Shown here piece by piece: positions 1 to 6,185 of a stretch of 21,609 nt of DNA (within the stretch, counting starts at the first letter, position 1; each line of letters opens with the position of its first letter). Origin of the DNA: JACCXJ01 sp052387115 (GTDB lineage: Bacteria; Pseudomonadota; Gammaproteobacteria; JACCXJ01). The notes beneath the pieces are model-generated. The model searched no databases. It was not told the origin of the DNA and saw only the letters and a program-made list of their open reading frames with translations. The stretch spans positions 1 through 21,609 of the forward strand of contig JBQTJM010000169.1 in the NCBI GenBank assembly GCA_052387115.1, given 5' to 3'. Made by a program: the position numbers and the translations under genes.

Positions 1-257
1 CCGTGGAAGATGCTCTCCCCGGTCAAGAGCGTGTAGCGCCCGATCTCGAAGTTCAAGGGGAACTGCAAGAGGCAGGCGGGGATGAGGAGGCACAGGAACG
101 TGAGCCCGTACTTGGCGATGATGTAGGGCCACCAGATCAGCTCCCCGCTACCCTGGGCAAGCGCCATCCACACGATACCCGGTCCGAGTGCCGCGATGAA
201 ACCGGGAAAGGGCGGCAGGGGCCGGCGTTCCAGGCGGAACGCCCCGCCGACCGTCAT
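1..257 (-). CDS. NRAMP-like divalent metal transporter, N-terminal part (runs off the window)
   Basis: The minus strand from 257 encodes about 85 residues. They begin MTVGGAFRLERR, followed by a hydrophobic stretch with the pattern GPGIVWMALAQGSGELIWWP and then a second hydrophobic segment ending LNFEIGRYTLLTGES. This matches the first transmembrane helices of NRAMP-type Mn2+/Fe2+ symporters, in which the helix-1 region carries metal-binding residues; the exact metal is not readable here. The ATG at 257 has GGAGG a few bases upstream. An in-frame ATG at 284, only 4 bases from the end of the preceding gene, would add nine residues. The gene lies directly downstream of the glutathione S-transferase gene on the same strand and is probably co-transcribed with it. 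Family by pattern recognition; only the N-terminus is visible. Confidence 0.75.
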   Translation of the reverse strand, partial: MTVGGAFRLERRPLPPFPGFIAALGPGIVWMALAQGSGELIWWPYIIAKYGLTFLCLLIPACLLQFPLNFEIGRYTLLTGESIFH

Positions 258-287
258 GGCCCTCCGCCCGTCATTGCCCTCCATCCA

Positions 288-914
288 TCATTTGCTGTCC
301 GGGGGTGCCGAGCGCCTCCACGGCTCGAGCCTTTCGATCCCCGAGTACCAGCGGCGGACCTCGCCGTAGGGCTCGATGGGATAGCCCGCGATCGCCGTGA
401 GGCAGAGGGGCGCACCGACCGAATAGTCGGCCAAGGTCACCCCGTCTCCGCAGAGCCACTCGCGGCCCTTGAGATGCCCGTCCAGGACCTTCGCGAAGCG
501 ATGGAAGCGCAACTCGCCCTTCATGATCTCGGCGGGATCGGCATCGCCCTGCCCGATCGCCTTCTTGACCAGACGCTCGTAGATGAAGACTCCGCACGCG
601 GCCCCGAAGTGCGCGAGCCCCCAAGACTGCCACCGGCTGACGTCGGCCTGGATCTTCGGATCCGCGGGCCAAATCGTGTTGCCGGGCCGCTTGGAGCAAA
701 GATACTGCATGATGGCGTTCGACTCCCAGAGCACGAAGTCCCCATCGACCAAGGTCGGGATCATATGGTTCGGATTGAGCGCCACGAACTCCGGCCGCAT
801 CTGCTCGCCCTGGAAGAGATCGACGGGCACGAGCTCGCAGTCCAGGTCGAGGTGGTATATGACTGCAAGGGCCCGGCGGGAATTGGGAGAGGGTGGGAAG
901 TGGTAGAGCTTCAT
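288..914 (-). CDS. Glutathione S-transferase family protein
   Basis: This 208-residue protein has the two-domain GST layout. The N-terminal thioredoxin fold starts MKLYHFPPSPNSRR, with serines in the usual catalytic area. The cis-proline and glutathione gamma-glutamyl site follow in NPNHMIPTLVDGDFVLWES, near residues 54-72. The rest is the all-helical C-terminal domain, including the typical LADYSVGAPL segment near residue 165. Expected role: cytosolic glutathione conjugation or glutathione-dependent reduction; substrate unknown. A perfect AAGGAGGT Shine-Dalgarno five bases before the ATG at 914 fixes this start over an ATG at 938 that the open frame also allows. The stop codon at 288-290 lies just before the transporter gene, suggesting a two-gene operon. 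Confidence 0.9.
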   Translation of the reverse strand: MKLYHFPPSPNSRRALAVIYHLDLDCELVPVDLFQGEQMRPEFVALNPNHMIPTLVDGDFVLWESNAIMQYLCSKRPGNTIWPADPKIQADVSRWQSWGLAHFGAACGVFIYERLVKKAIGQGDADPAEIMKGELRFHRFAKVLDGHLKGREWLCGDGVTLADYSVGAPLCLTAIAGYPIEPYGEVRRWYSGIERLEPWRRSAPPDSK

Positions 915-1181
915 GGAGACCTCCTTCTGGTTTCGCACCGCGCGCCCGCGAGTTCCATTACGATATCCTCGCGAAGCGCCTGGACTACCTGAGCCATTTG
1001 GGGCCCGCGCAACGCGGCCTATTATTGCACAGGCGCCGTTGGCCTAGGCCTGTGGCCGGCCTGCGAGCGCCCGGCGTTGCAGGTGGGCCGGCGCTGATGT
1101 TACGCTCTTCCCGCGCGCTCGATCGGCATGTTTAGATCGGGCGGCCCCCGCGGACACGATCATTCCAACAAGGAGAGCGTC

Positions 1182-1888
1182 ATGCCGAACCCCAAGCCTT
1201 CACTCCACTCCGATCCCGTAGTCTTGACCCGGTTCCAAGAGGAACTGACACGGGCCGCCGCACGGCCCGGTTGCGCCTCGGTCGGCCCGGCGCTCTGGCC
1301 GCGTTTCGCCGGGTATTACCAGGGACTCGCGCGCCTGCCGCGGAAGGCGCGGCGCGCCTTGCAACGACCCATGCACTCATCGCCGCCAGCCCGGCCGTCG
1401 ATGCGGTCCCGGCCGGCAACTGCGCCACGACCACCGATCAGCGCGGCGCGCCCCGACCCCAGGACGGCGACGGAAACACGGTTGCCGACTGTGACATCGG
1501 GGCTTTCGAGGGGACGCAGCCGGCAGAGGCCGTGGCCCCCGGTCAGAATCCCCGCACGCTGTCGCGTTGCGACATCCGCATCCAGTGCAATCTAGACACG
1601 GCCTCGGGAGCTCAGTGCACCAACCGCATCGACATCTTCGTGAGCCGAAGTGCTGCTCGGTTGAGCGAGCCGGCATCGACGAAGGCGCCACGGCGGATCC
1701 GGTTCGCCTTCGGCGTGACCAACGTGCCGCCGGGTGAGACCCGTAACGTGAGGCTCAGGCCCACCAAGGGGGGCAAGAAGATCGTGCGGACGAGCACGCG
1801 CAGGAGCCTCCGGGGCGTCCTAGAGATCCGAAATGCGCCCGGGACTGTGCTACTCAGCTCGAAACGGATCCGCATCAGGCTCAGATAA
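1182..1888 (+). pseudogene. Collapsed gene for a secreted beta-helix/choice-of-anchor type protein
   Basis: An ATG at 1182 with AAGGAG seven bases upstream opens a frame reading MPNPKPSLHSDPVV through LPRKARRALQR, about 62 codons to roughly 1367. A second frame, open to 1888, then takes over with THALIAASPAVDAVPAGNC, GDGNTVADCDIGAFE and a 120-residue basic tail. The second piece is typical of the C-terminal end of secreted right-handed beta-helix proteins (choice-of-anchor Q-like repeats, family by recollection). The first piece resembles the cytosolic N-terminus that precedes a signal/transmembrane segment in such proteins. The two join out of frame near 1361-1372, so the signal segment and most of the helix are missing. 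Translation from 1182 would end at 1595 in a nonsense frame. I read this as an internal deletion, so the gene is dead. Confidence 0.7.
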
Positions 1889-1936
1889 CTTGGCTCGGCC
1901 GCCGGTGCTAATAGTCAGTTCATAGCCTGGGAGCAG

Positions 1937-2052
1937 CAAGCGTACGGTGCGCTGTGCGCACGCAGAAAGGCACAGAATGGCCCAAGGGGTTACGGTGTAC
2001 CCCGATGCGTCACCCGCGTGCGCACCGCAAACGGCGCGGTGCACACCCTACG
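1937..2052. repeat. MITE-like short repeat, copy A
   Basis: This segment aligns along its whole length with 3021-3138. Both copies start CAAGCGTA and end CCCTACGA, and share an identical 27-base core (2001-2027 here, 3086-3112 there). The ends are imperfect inverted repeats: GCGTACGGTGCGC on the left against TCGTAGGGTGTGC read from the right. An internal hairpin pairs GCACCGC (2022-2028) with GCGGTGC (2036-2042) around a seven-base loop. It has no coding capacity of its own. The copy lies between the dead beta-helix gene and the toxin-antitoxin pair. Confidence 0.7.
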
Positions 2053-2132
2053 ATCTACGATTGGCTTGTGTTGGTGTCCGGCGACCACGTCCACCGGTGC
2101 GACGATCAGGAGCGTCTGGGTGCAGCGGCATG

Positions 2133-2459
2133 TCAGGATCCGACGTTGATTCCGAGCCACAGACACACACCATTCACGACGGCATTAAGCTGTTCCGGCT
2201 TGAGGGTACCAAGATGCCGCATGAGCCTTACGGTGGGCACGGTGATGATACCCTGTGCATCAAAACCGCCAGAACGCAGAAAGGGTACAGACACAGCTAC
2301 CTCAAACCGTGTCCCTCTAAGACTTGTGGTGTGTGGCACCACCGTGACCAGAGACCGATCCGCTTCGGCGGCGGGGACGCTGAGCACCATACAGGGACGG
2401 ATCTTCGCGGCCAGCCCGAGATCCACCAACCAGACCGCACCGCGATGCAGGAGTTTCAC
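2133..2459 (-). CDS. PemK/MazF-family toxin (endoribonuclease-like)
   Basis: The 108-residue product opens MKLLHRGAVWLVDLG and continues with KIRPCMVLSVP. This is the strand arrangement and the basic-RP motif of the PemK/MazF fold, whose members are usually sequence-specific mRNA interferases. Further family-like segments are HTTSLRGTRFEV near residue 43 and the C-terminal LMRHLGTLKPEQL. The start is GTG at 2459 and overlaps the antitoxin stop as GTGA, so the two genes are translationally coupled. Length and motifs look complete, so activity is plausible. The pair lies inside a segment bracketed by two copies of a short repeat. RNA target and toxicity are inference from the family. Confidence 0.8.
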   Translation of the reverse strand: MKLLHRGAVWLVDLGLAAKIRPCMVLSVPAAEADRSLVTVVPHTTSLRGTRFEVAVSVPFLRSGGFDAQGIITVPTVRLMRHLGTLKPEQLNAVVNGVCLWLGINVGS

Positions 2460-2644
2460 CCTTGCGCCTCGGTATGGTCGAACTCTTGGAAAACCAAATC
2501 GGCTGCCTGCGTTAAATCCTCGTCGGACAAGGATGCGTAAGGGGAGTCGGTGAGACGACGAAGAAGCTGAGCCAGAACCTCATGCTGTTCCGTCTCCGGC
2601 AGAGACTCGAAGGATTCGATTAGCTTCTGGGCAACGTTTGTCAT
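2456..2644 (-). CDS. Putative antitoxin of the PemK/MazF-like pair
   Basis: A 62-residue acidic helical protein starting MTNVAQKLIESFESLPETEQ, with a second acidic helix near SLSDEDLTQAADLVFQEF. It sits directly upstream of the toxin gene and overlaps it by four bases, the usual antitoxin-first order. It does not look like a classical AbrB-type MazE. It resembles the short addiction-module proteins of the DUF2281-like type that often accompany PemK-like toxins (loose resemblance only). I see no good Shine-Dalgarno before the ATG at 2644. The upstream region was assembled from the broken vapC remnant, so its promoter may be recent. Confidence 0.65.
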   Translation of the reverse strand: MTNVAQKLIESFESLPETEQHEVLAQLLRRLTDSPYASLSDEDLTQAADLVFQEFDHTEAQG

Positions 2645-2673
2645 GCGAGGAATATACGTCTAAATAAAGGCTG

Positions 2674-2700
2674 TTAGATCCTAAACATGTAGCCGGTCAC
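2674..2700 (-). pseudogene. vapC: vapC remnant (first eight codons only)
   Basis: A GTG at 2700 overlaps the vapB stop codon as GTGA, exactly where vapC normally starts. It reads MTGYMFRI and then hits TAA at 2674-2676. VapC proteins of this group begin with a short lead into YMLDTN, where the aspartate is the first PIN active-site residue. Here homology stops after YM, just before that residue. Everything downstream belongs to the upstream region of the next toxin-antitoxin pair. The toxin is therefore gone. The identification rests on position, coupling and only a few residues, so it is an inference. Confidence 0.6.
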
Positions 2701-2951
2701 AAGTCCTCCCGCTCCTGCAAGGCGGGTTGGCCCGCGCGGTCCTCCTCCAGCAGCGCGGCGAAGTCGTCGTCGAAGGCTGAAAGCGCTTGCAGCAGTGCCG
2801 CGCCCCGATCGGCCGGCAAGGGGTGAATGGTGAGATCGCCCTGCTCGTTGCGGGAAATGGCGACACGGCCGGCATCAAGGCGGAACTCCTGCGGAATGCG
2901 CACCGCCTGGCTATTGCCGTTCGGGAAGGTGCGGCTGATCAATATCGTCAC
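2697..2951 (-). CDS. vapB: VapB-type (AbrB/SpoVT fold) antitoxin, now without its toxin
   Basis: The 84-residue product begins MTILISRTFPNGNSQAVRIP, the swapped-hairpin AbrB DNA-binding signature (NGNSQAVRIP). The C-terminal tail is acidic with DDDFAALLEEDRAGQP and ends QEREDL, the toxin-binding tail typical of VapB. The start is GTG at 2951 with GAGGG six bases upstream; the frame stays open much further upstream, through the repeat element, but that part has no family character. VapB normally represses its own operon and neutralises the VapC RNase. Here the following vapC is reduced to a remnant, so the protein may be a solitary regulator or antitoxin for a VapC elsewhere. Confidence 0.8.
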   Translation of the reverse strand: MTILISRTFPNGNSQAVRIPQEFRLDAGRVAISRNEQGDLTIHPLPADRGAALLQALSAFDDDFAALLEEDRAGQPALQEREDL

Positions 2952-3020
2952 GACGCCCTCGTGTGTGCCTAGCCGTGTGTATTTTGAAACATTCTCCGGA
3001 GTTTGGCAAGGATCGGTCAC

Positions 3021-3138
3021 CAAGCGTATAGGGCGCGATGCGAGCACGCGGACAAGCGCAGGATGCCGCCGAGGGGTACGGTGCTCCCGATGCGTCACCC
3101 GCGTGCGCACCGTAAGAGGCACGGTGCACACCCTACGA
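3021..3138. repeat. MITE-like short repeat, copy B
   Basis: This is a direct repeat of 1937-2052 with the same ends (CAAGCGTA and CCCTACGA) and the same 27-base core at 3086-3112. The internal hairpin pairs GCACCGT (3107-3113) with ACGGTGC (3121-3127) around a seven-base loop. Relative to copy A the terminal base pair of the stem has changed from C-G to T-A on both sides, a compensatory change. Together the two copies bracket the whole toxin-antitoxin segment in the same orientation. Confidence 0.7.
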
Positions 3139-3203
3139 CAGGGAGGGTTGCCGTGAAAGTACGAACTTTCATCCCTCGGGGTGTCGATGCCCATGACATG
3201 ACC

Positions 3204-3279
3204 GTTGGGGTGAGCACAAACCCCAACATTTCGCGGCGGCGGGGGTGACGTTGCGGTTCCTTCGTCAGCCCCAACCTAC
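3204..3279. repeat. Hairpin-rich REP-like repeat
   Basis: A perfect eight-base inverted repeat GTTGGGGT (3204-3211) / ACCCCAAC (3220-3227) with an eight-base loop is followed 41 bases later by a further CCCCAAC at 3269-3275. The segment therefore begins with GTTGGGG and ends with CCCCAACCTAC, giving inverted ends. It lies in the non-coding gap between repeat copy B and the end of the ATPase gene. It resembles short palindromic repeats scattered in many environmental proteobacteria. Only one copy is visible here, so the repeat status is inferred. Confidence 0.45.
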
Positions 3280-3310
3280 CGCGCTGATCCGCCAGTGCAT
3301 AGATCAGGAT

Positions 3311-4480
3311 TCAAATGGCCGCGAGGAGCGCGGCCATGTCCTTGAGTCCGATGGCCTCGGTCTCAGTGCCGATCGGATAGCGAGAAAGACCGGAATAGAC
3401 GACGAAACGCCGGCTCGGCTTCAAGTCTTCGCATGCGATGTGGAAGCCTTTTCCGGGTTTAGGCGACAGTCCCCGCTTGATCTCTATCGCCCACAGGCCG
3501 TGGCGAGGGGTTTCCAAGAGCAGATCGATCTCGGCCCCGGCGGCGGTGCGATAGAAACTGGCGGCGGCATGGGCCGGCGCAGCGGCGAGCACGTTCTCGA
3601 GGGCGAAACCTTCAAAGCTCGCTCCGACCACCGGATGGCCGGCGAGCGCATTGTGATCGGGGATCCCTAAGAGGGCGTGGACGATGCCGCTGTCCCGGAC
3701 ATATACCTTGGGCGATTTTACCAAGCGCTTGCCGAGATTTCTGTGGAAGGGCCGCAGGCGGCGTAGCAGCAGGAGATCGGCCAAGAGATCGATATAACGG
3801 GTGGCAGTTTGCGCGCTGATCATCAGCGCCGCCGCAAGCCGCGAAGCATTCAAAGGGGTGCCCTGAGCATGCGCCAGCATCGTCCACAGACGCTCCAAGG
3901 TTTCTGCCGGCACGCGCGCCCCGAACAGCGGCACCTCCCGCTCCAGGTAGGTGCGAATGAAATCCTTGCGCCACTCCAGGCTCTGCCCGTCATCGTGGGC
4001 GAGGTAGCTGTCCGGAAAACCACCTCGCACCCAGAGTGCCGTCAGATCAGAGTCGGTACTCACCGTTTCCAGGACATCGAATGGCGCCAGATCCACATAA
4101 GCGATCCGACCCGCCAGACTCTCACCGGACTGGCGCAATAGATCCATAGAGGCCGAGCCAAGGATGAGAAACCGTCCTGTGCGCCGGCCGCGTCGGCGGC
4201 CCTGATCGATGAGGCCGCGCAGGGTCTGACACAGCTCCGGTACGCGATGGATCTCGTCGAGCACGACCAGCCTATCTTCGTAATCGCGCAGGAACAGCGC
4301 GGCTTCGGTCAGCTTGGCGCGGTCTTCCCGCGCCTCCAGGTCTAGATACAGCGATGCAGTCTCTTCCGCGATAGTCAGGGCGAGCGTCGTCTTACCGACT
4401 TGACGCGGACCGATCAAAGCGACCGCGGCTTGTCTCGCCAAGGCCTCTCGAACGATAGCGGCGGCACGACGCACTATCAT
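3311..4480 (-). CDS. AAA+ ATPase with DUF4143 C-terminal domain
   Basis: The 389-residue protein has the AAA_14-DUF4143 layout. Walker A is GPRQVGKTT at residues 24-32 and Walker B is LVVLDEIHRVP from residue 71. A sensor-like LILGSASMDLL lies near residue 107. The C-terminal half carries a helix-turn-helix-like stretch (NASRLAAALMISAQTATRY) and a restriction-endonuclease-like strand pattern (AEIDLLLE, then WAIEIKRG), as is common in this family. Members are widespread, often mobile, and have no firmly established function. The ATG at 4480 is placed almost exactly at the predicted transcription start, so the message may be leaderless. Length is as expected and no defect is visible. Confidence 0.9.
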   Translation of the reverse strand: MIVRRAAAIVREALARQAAVALIGPRQVGKTTLALTIAEETASLYLDLEAREDRAKLTEAALFLRDYEDRLVVLDEIHRVPELCQTLRGLIDQGRRRGRRTGRFLILGSASMDLLRQSGESLAGRIAYVDLAPFDVLETVSTDSDLTALWVRGGFPDSYLAHDDGQSLEWRKDFIRTYLEREVPLFGARVPAETLERLWTMLAHAQGTPLNASRLAAALMISAQTATRYIDLLADLLLLRRLRPFHRNLGKRLVKSPKVYVRDSGIVHALLGIPDHNALAGHPVVGASFEGFALENVLAAAPAHAAASFYRTAAGAEIDLLLETPRHGLWAIEIKRGLSPKPGKGFHIACEDLKPSRRFVVYSGLSRYPIGTETEAIGLKDMAALLAAI

Positions 4481-4519
4481 CCTTGCATATTATCTACGTT
4501 AGGGGTGATATACAAGGAT
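4479..4519 (-). promoter_or_regulatory. Promoter with overlapping inverted repeat upstream of the ATPase gene
   Basis: On the minus strand, TTGTAT (4515-4510) and TAATAT (4492-4487) are separated by 17 bases, a good sigma70-like promoter. The expected start of transcription falls at about 4480, the A of the ATG. Overlapping both boxes is an inverted repeat, ATCCTTGCATAT (4479-4490) and ATATACAAGGAT (4508-4519), with one mismatch in twelve and a 17-base spacer. This is the right size for a dimeric repressor. Seen in sequence; promoter and operator function are inferred. Confidence 0.5.
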
Positions 4520-4636
4520 AGAAGGCCGCGTGATTCCAGAGGGGTCCAGTAGTCGTACCCCTCGCGAGCGAGCGTGCTCATGAACCGACACGTTACCGGC
4601 AGGGATTTCTGCGCCGCCAGGGTCTATGATTGCTCA

Positions 4637-6106
4637 ATGGCCGAACGCTTCGACCCGCACGGACGGCGCTTGCCGATCAAGCTCGATTCGACCTCGAACG
4701 GGGAGTTCGTGCCGCGTCCGCTTCCTCACGGCGTCCGGCTTGCCAAGGATCTCGCCCACGAGCGGGCGGGCGAGACGGCCCAGCGGCTCGGGATGTCCCG
4801 CCGGGCCTTCCTGAAGTCGCTGTCGGGCGCCGCCCTGACGCTCATGGCGATGAACGAGACGTACGCCCGGGCCGGATGGCGCGGCGGGTATTTCGACGTC
4901 GCACGCGAGGCGCCTTACGAGCCGGAGGCGGCGCGCGAGGCGCTCGCGGGCCAGGAGTTCATCTTCGACATCCAGTGCCACCACGTGAACCCGCTCGGGT
5001 CGTGGCGGCGCATCACCAATAAATGGACCTACATCCTGCGCGCCTTCTCCCAGTCGGGCTGCGGGGACGGCGCCATCGAGTGCTTCTCGGCCGAGCACTT
5101 CATCCGCGAGGTCTTCCTCGACAGCGACACCGATATGGCGGTCCTCTCGGCCGTGCCGGCCGCGCCCGAGGATAACCCGCTCTCGACGGCCGACGCCGCG
5201 GCGACGCAGAAGCTCGTCGAGACCCTCGGTGAAAAACACGGTGGGGGCCGCCGGCTCTTGATCCATGGCCTCGTACACCCGAACCTCCCGGGCGCGATCG
5301 AGGAGATGGCGCGGCAGAAAGAAGAGCATGGCGTCAGCGCCTGGAAGACCTACACGCAGTGGGGGCCGGAGGGCGTGGGCTACCGGCTGGACGATCCGAA
5401 GATCGGCATCCCCTTCATCGAGCGGGCGCGCGAGCTGGGGATCAAAGTGATCTGCATCCACAAGGGGATCCCGCTCTTCAACCTCGACTACGACTACTCG
5501 ACCTGCCGCGACATCGGCGTGGTCGCGCGCCGCTACCCGGATGTCTGCTTCATCGTGTACCACTCGGGCTTCGAGCCCGGCCGCCGCGAGGGCCCCTACG
5601 ACCCCGCCCAGGCCCAGGGCGGCGTCGATTCCCTGATTAAATCCCTGCAAGACAACGAGGTCCCGCCGAACAGCAACGTCTACGCAGAGCTGGGCACCAC
5701 CTGGCGCCGGTTGATGGGAGAGCCCGAGCAGGCCGCCCACGTGCTCGGGAAGCTCTTCAAGCATGTGGGCGAGAACAACGTGTTGTGGGGCACCGATTCC
5801 ATCTGGTACGGCAGCCCCCAAGACCAGATCCAGGCTTTCCGTGCCTTCCAGATCACCGAGGAGTATCGGGGGAAATACGCTTATCCCGAGATCACCCCGG
5901 CGCTGCGCGCCAAGGTCTTCGGCCTGAACGCCGCGGTGCCCTATGGGTTGCCAAGAGAGGCCCAGCGGAAACGCGGCACCGAGGATCGCGTCGGCCGGGT
6001 CAAGGCGGGTTATGCACAAGACCCCGAGCCGAGCTTCGCGACGGCCGGTCCCAGGACCCGCGCGGAGTTCTTGCGCCTATACGGGCTGTCGGGCGGCAGA
6101 CCGTGA
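4637..6106 (+). CDS. Tat-exported amidohydrolase family protein (Amidohydro_2-like)
   Basis: The 489-residue product carries a perfect twin-arginine motif SRRAFLK at residues 54-60 followed by a hydrophobic stretch, so it should be folded in the cytoplasm and exported. The mature part fits a TIM-barrel amidohydrolase: FIFDIQCHHVNP near 108-119 in the place of the first metal-site strand, later histidines in HKGIP and YHSGFEPG, and WGTDSIWYG with the typical late aspartate. The substrate is unknown. The start at 4637 is preferred because the 53 residues before the twin-arginine motif keep a protein-like pattern I recall from relatives. An ATG at 4793 would give a conventional signal peptide, and in-frame ATGs at 4574 and 4580 also exist. 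The gene converges on the dehydrogenase gene, with an inverted repeat between them. Confidence 0.8.
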   Translation: MAERFDPHGRRLPIKLDSTSNGEFVPRPLPHGVRLAKDLAHERAGETAQRLGMSRRAFLKSLSGAALTLMAMNETYARAGWRGGYFDVAREAPYEPEAAREALAGQEFIFDIQCHHVNPLGSWRRITNKWTYILRAFSQSGCGDGAIECFSAEHFIREVFLDSDTDMAVLSAVPAAPEDNPLSTADAAATQKLVETLGEKHGGGRRLLIHGLVHPNLPGAIEEMARQKEEHGVSAWKTYTQWGPEGVGYRLDDPKIGIPFIERARELGIKVICIHKGIPLFNLDYDYSTCRDIGVVARRYPDVCFIVYHSGFEPGRREGPYDPAQAQGGVDSLIKSLQDNEVPPNSNVYAELGTTWRRLMGEPEQAAHVLGKLFKHVGENNVLWGTDSIWYGSPQDQIQAFRAFQITEEYRGKYAYPEITPALRAKVFGLNAAVPYGLPREAQRKRGTEDRVGRVKAGYAQDPEPSFATAGPRTRAEFLRLYGLSGGRP

Positions 6107-6185
6107 GAGCTTGCGAGAAAATCTGCTGCGCTCGGGATCTCGCGCTGCGACCTGCCTTCGCTCGCGACGATTTTTTCACAAGCTC
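6107..6185. repeat. Inverted repeat at the junction of two convergent genes
   Basis: GAGCTTGCGAGAAAATC (6107-6123) and GATTTTTTCACAAGCTC (6169-6185) pair at 15 of 17 positions around a 45-base GC-rich centre. The left arm begins at the base after the amidohydrolase stop codon. The right arm contains the stop codon (6176-6178) of the opposing dehydrogenase gene. It may be a bidirectional transcription terminator or a small palindromic repeat element that landed here and rewrote the end of the dehydrogenase gene. Confidence 0.55.

Noticed and set aside
3..992. Long plus-strand open frame (329 codons)
   Set aside because: It is antisense to the glutathione S-transferase and transporter genes, which have clear family motifs and a perfect ribosome binding site. 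High GC makes opposite frames open.
1030..1115. GC-rich partial palindromes between the GST gene and the pseudogene, including GGCCTAGGCC
   Set aside because: Pairing is interrupted, there is no T-run, and in DNA this GC-rich such short palindromes occur by chance.
1937..3138. Composite transposon or insertion sequence
   Set aside because: The flanking repeats are too short to encode a transposase and no transposase gene lies between them, so only non-autonomous repeats can be claimed.
4634..6019. 461-codon minus-strand open frame
   Set aside because: It runs opposite the Tat amidohydrolase gene and has the repetitive charged composition of a shadow frame.
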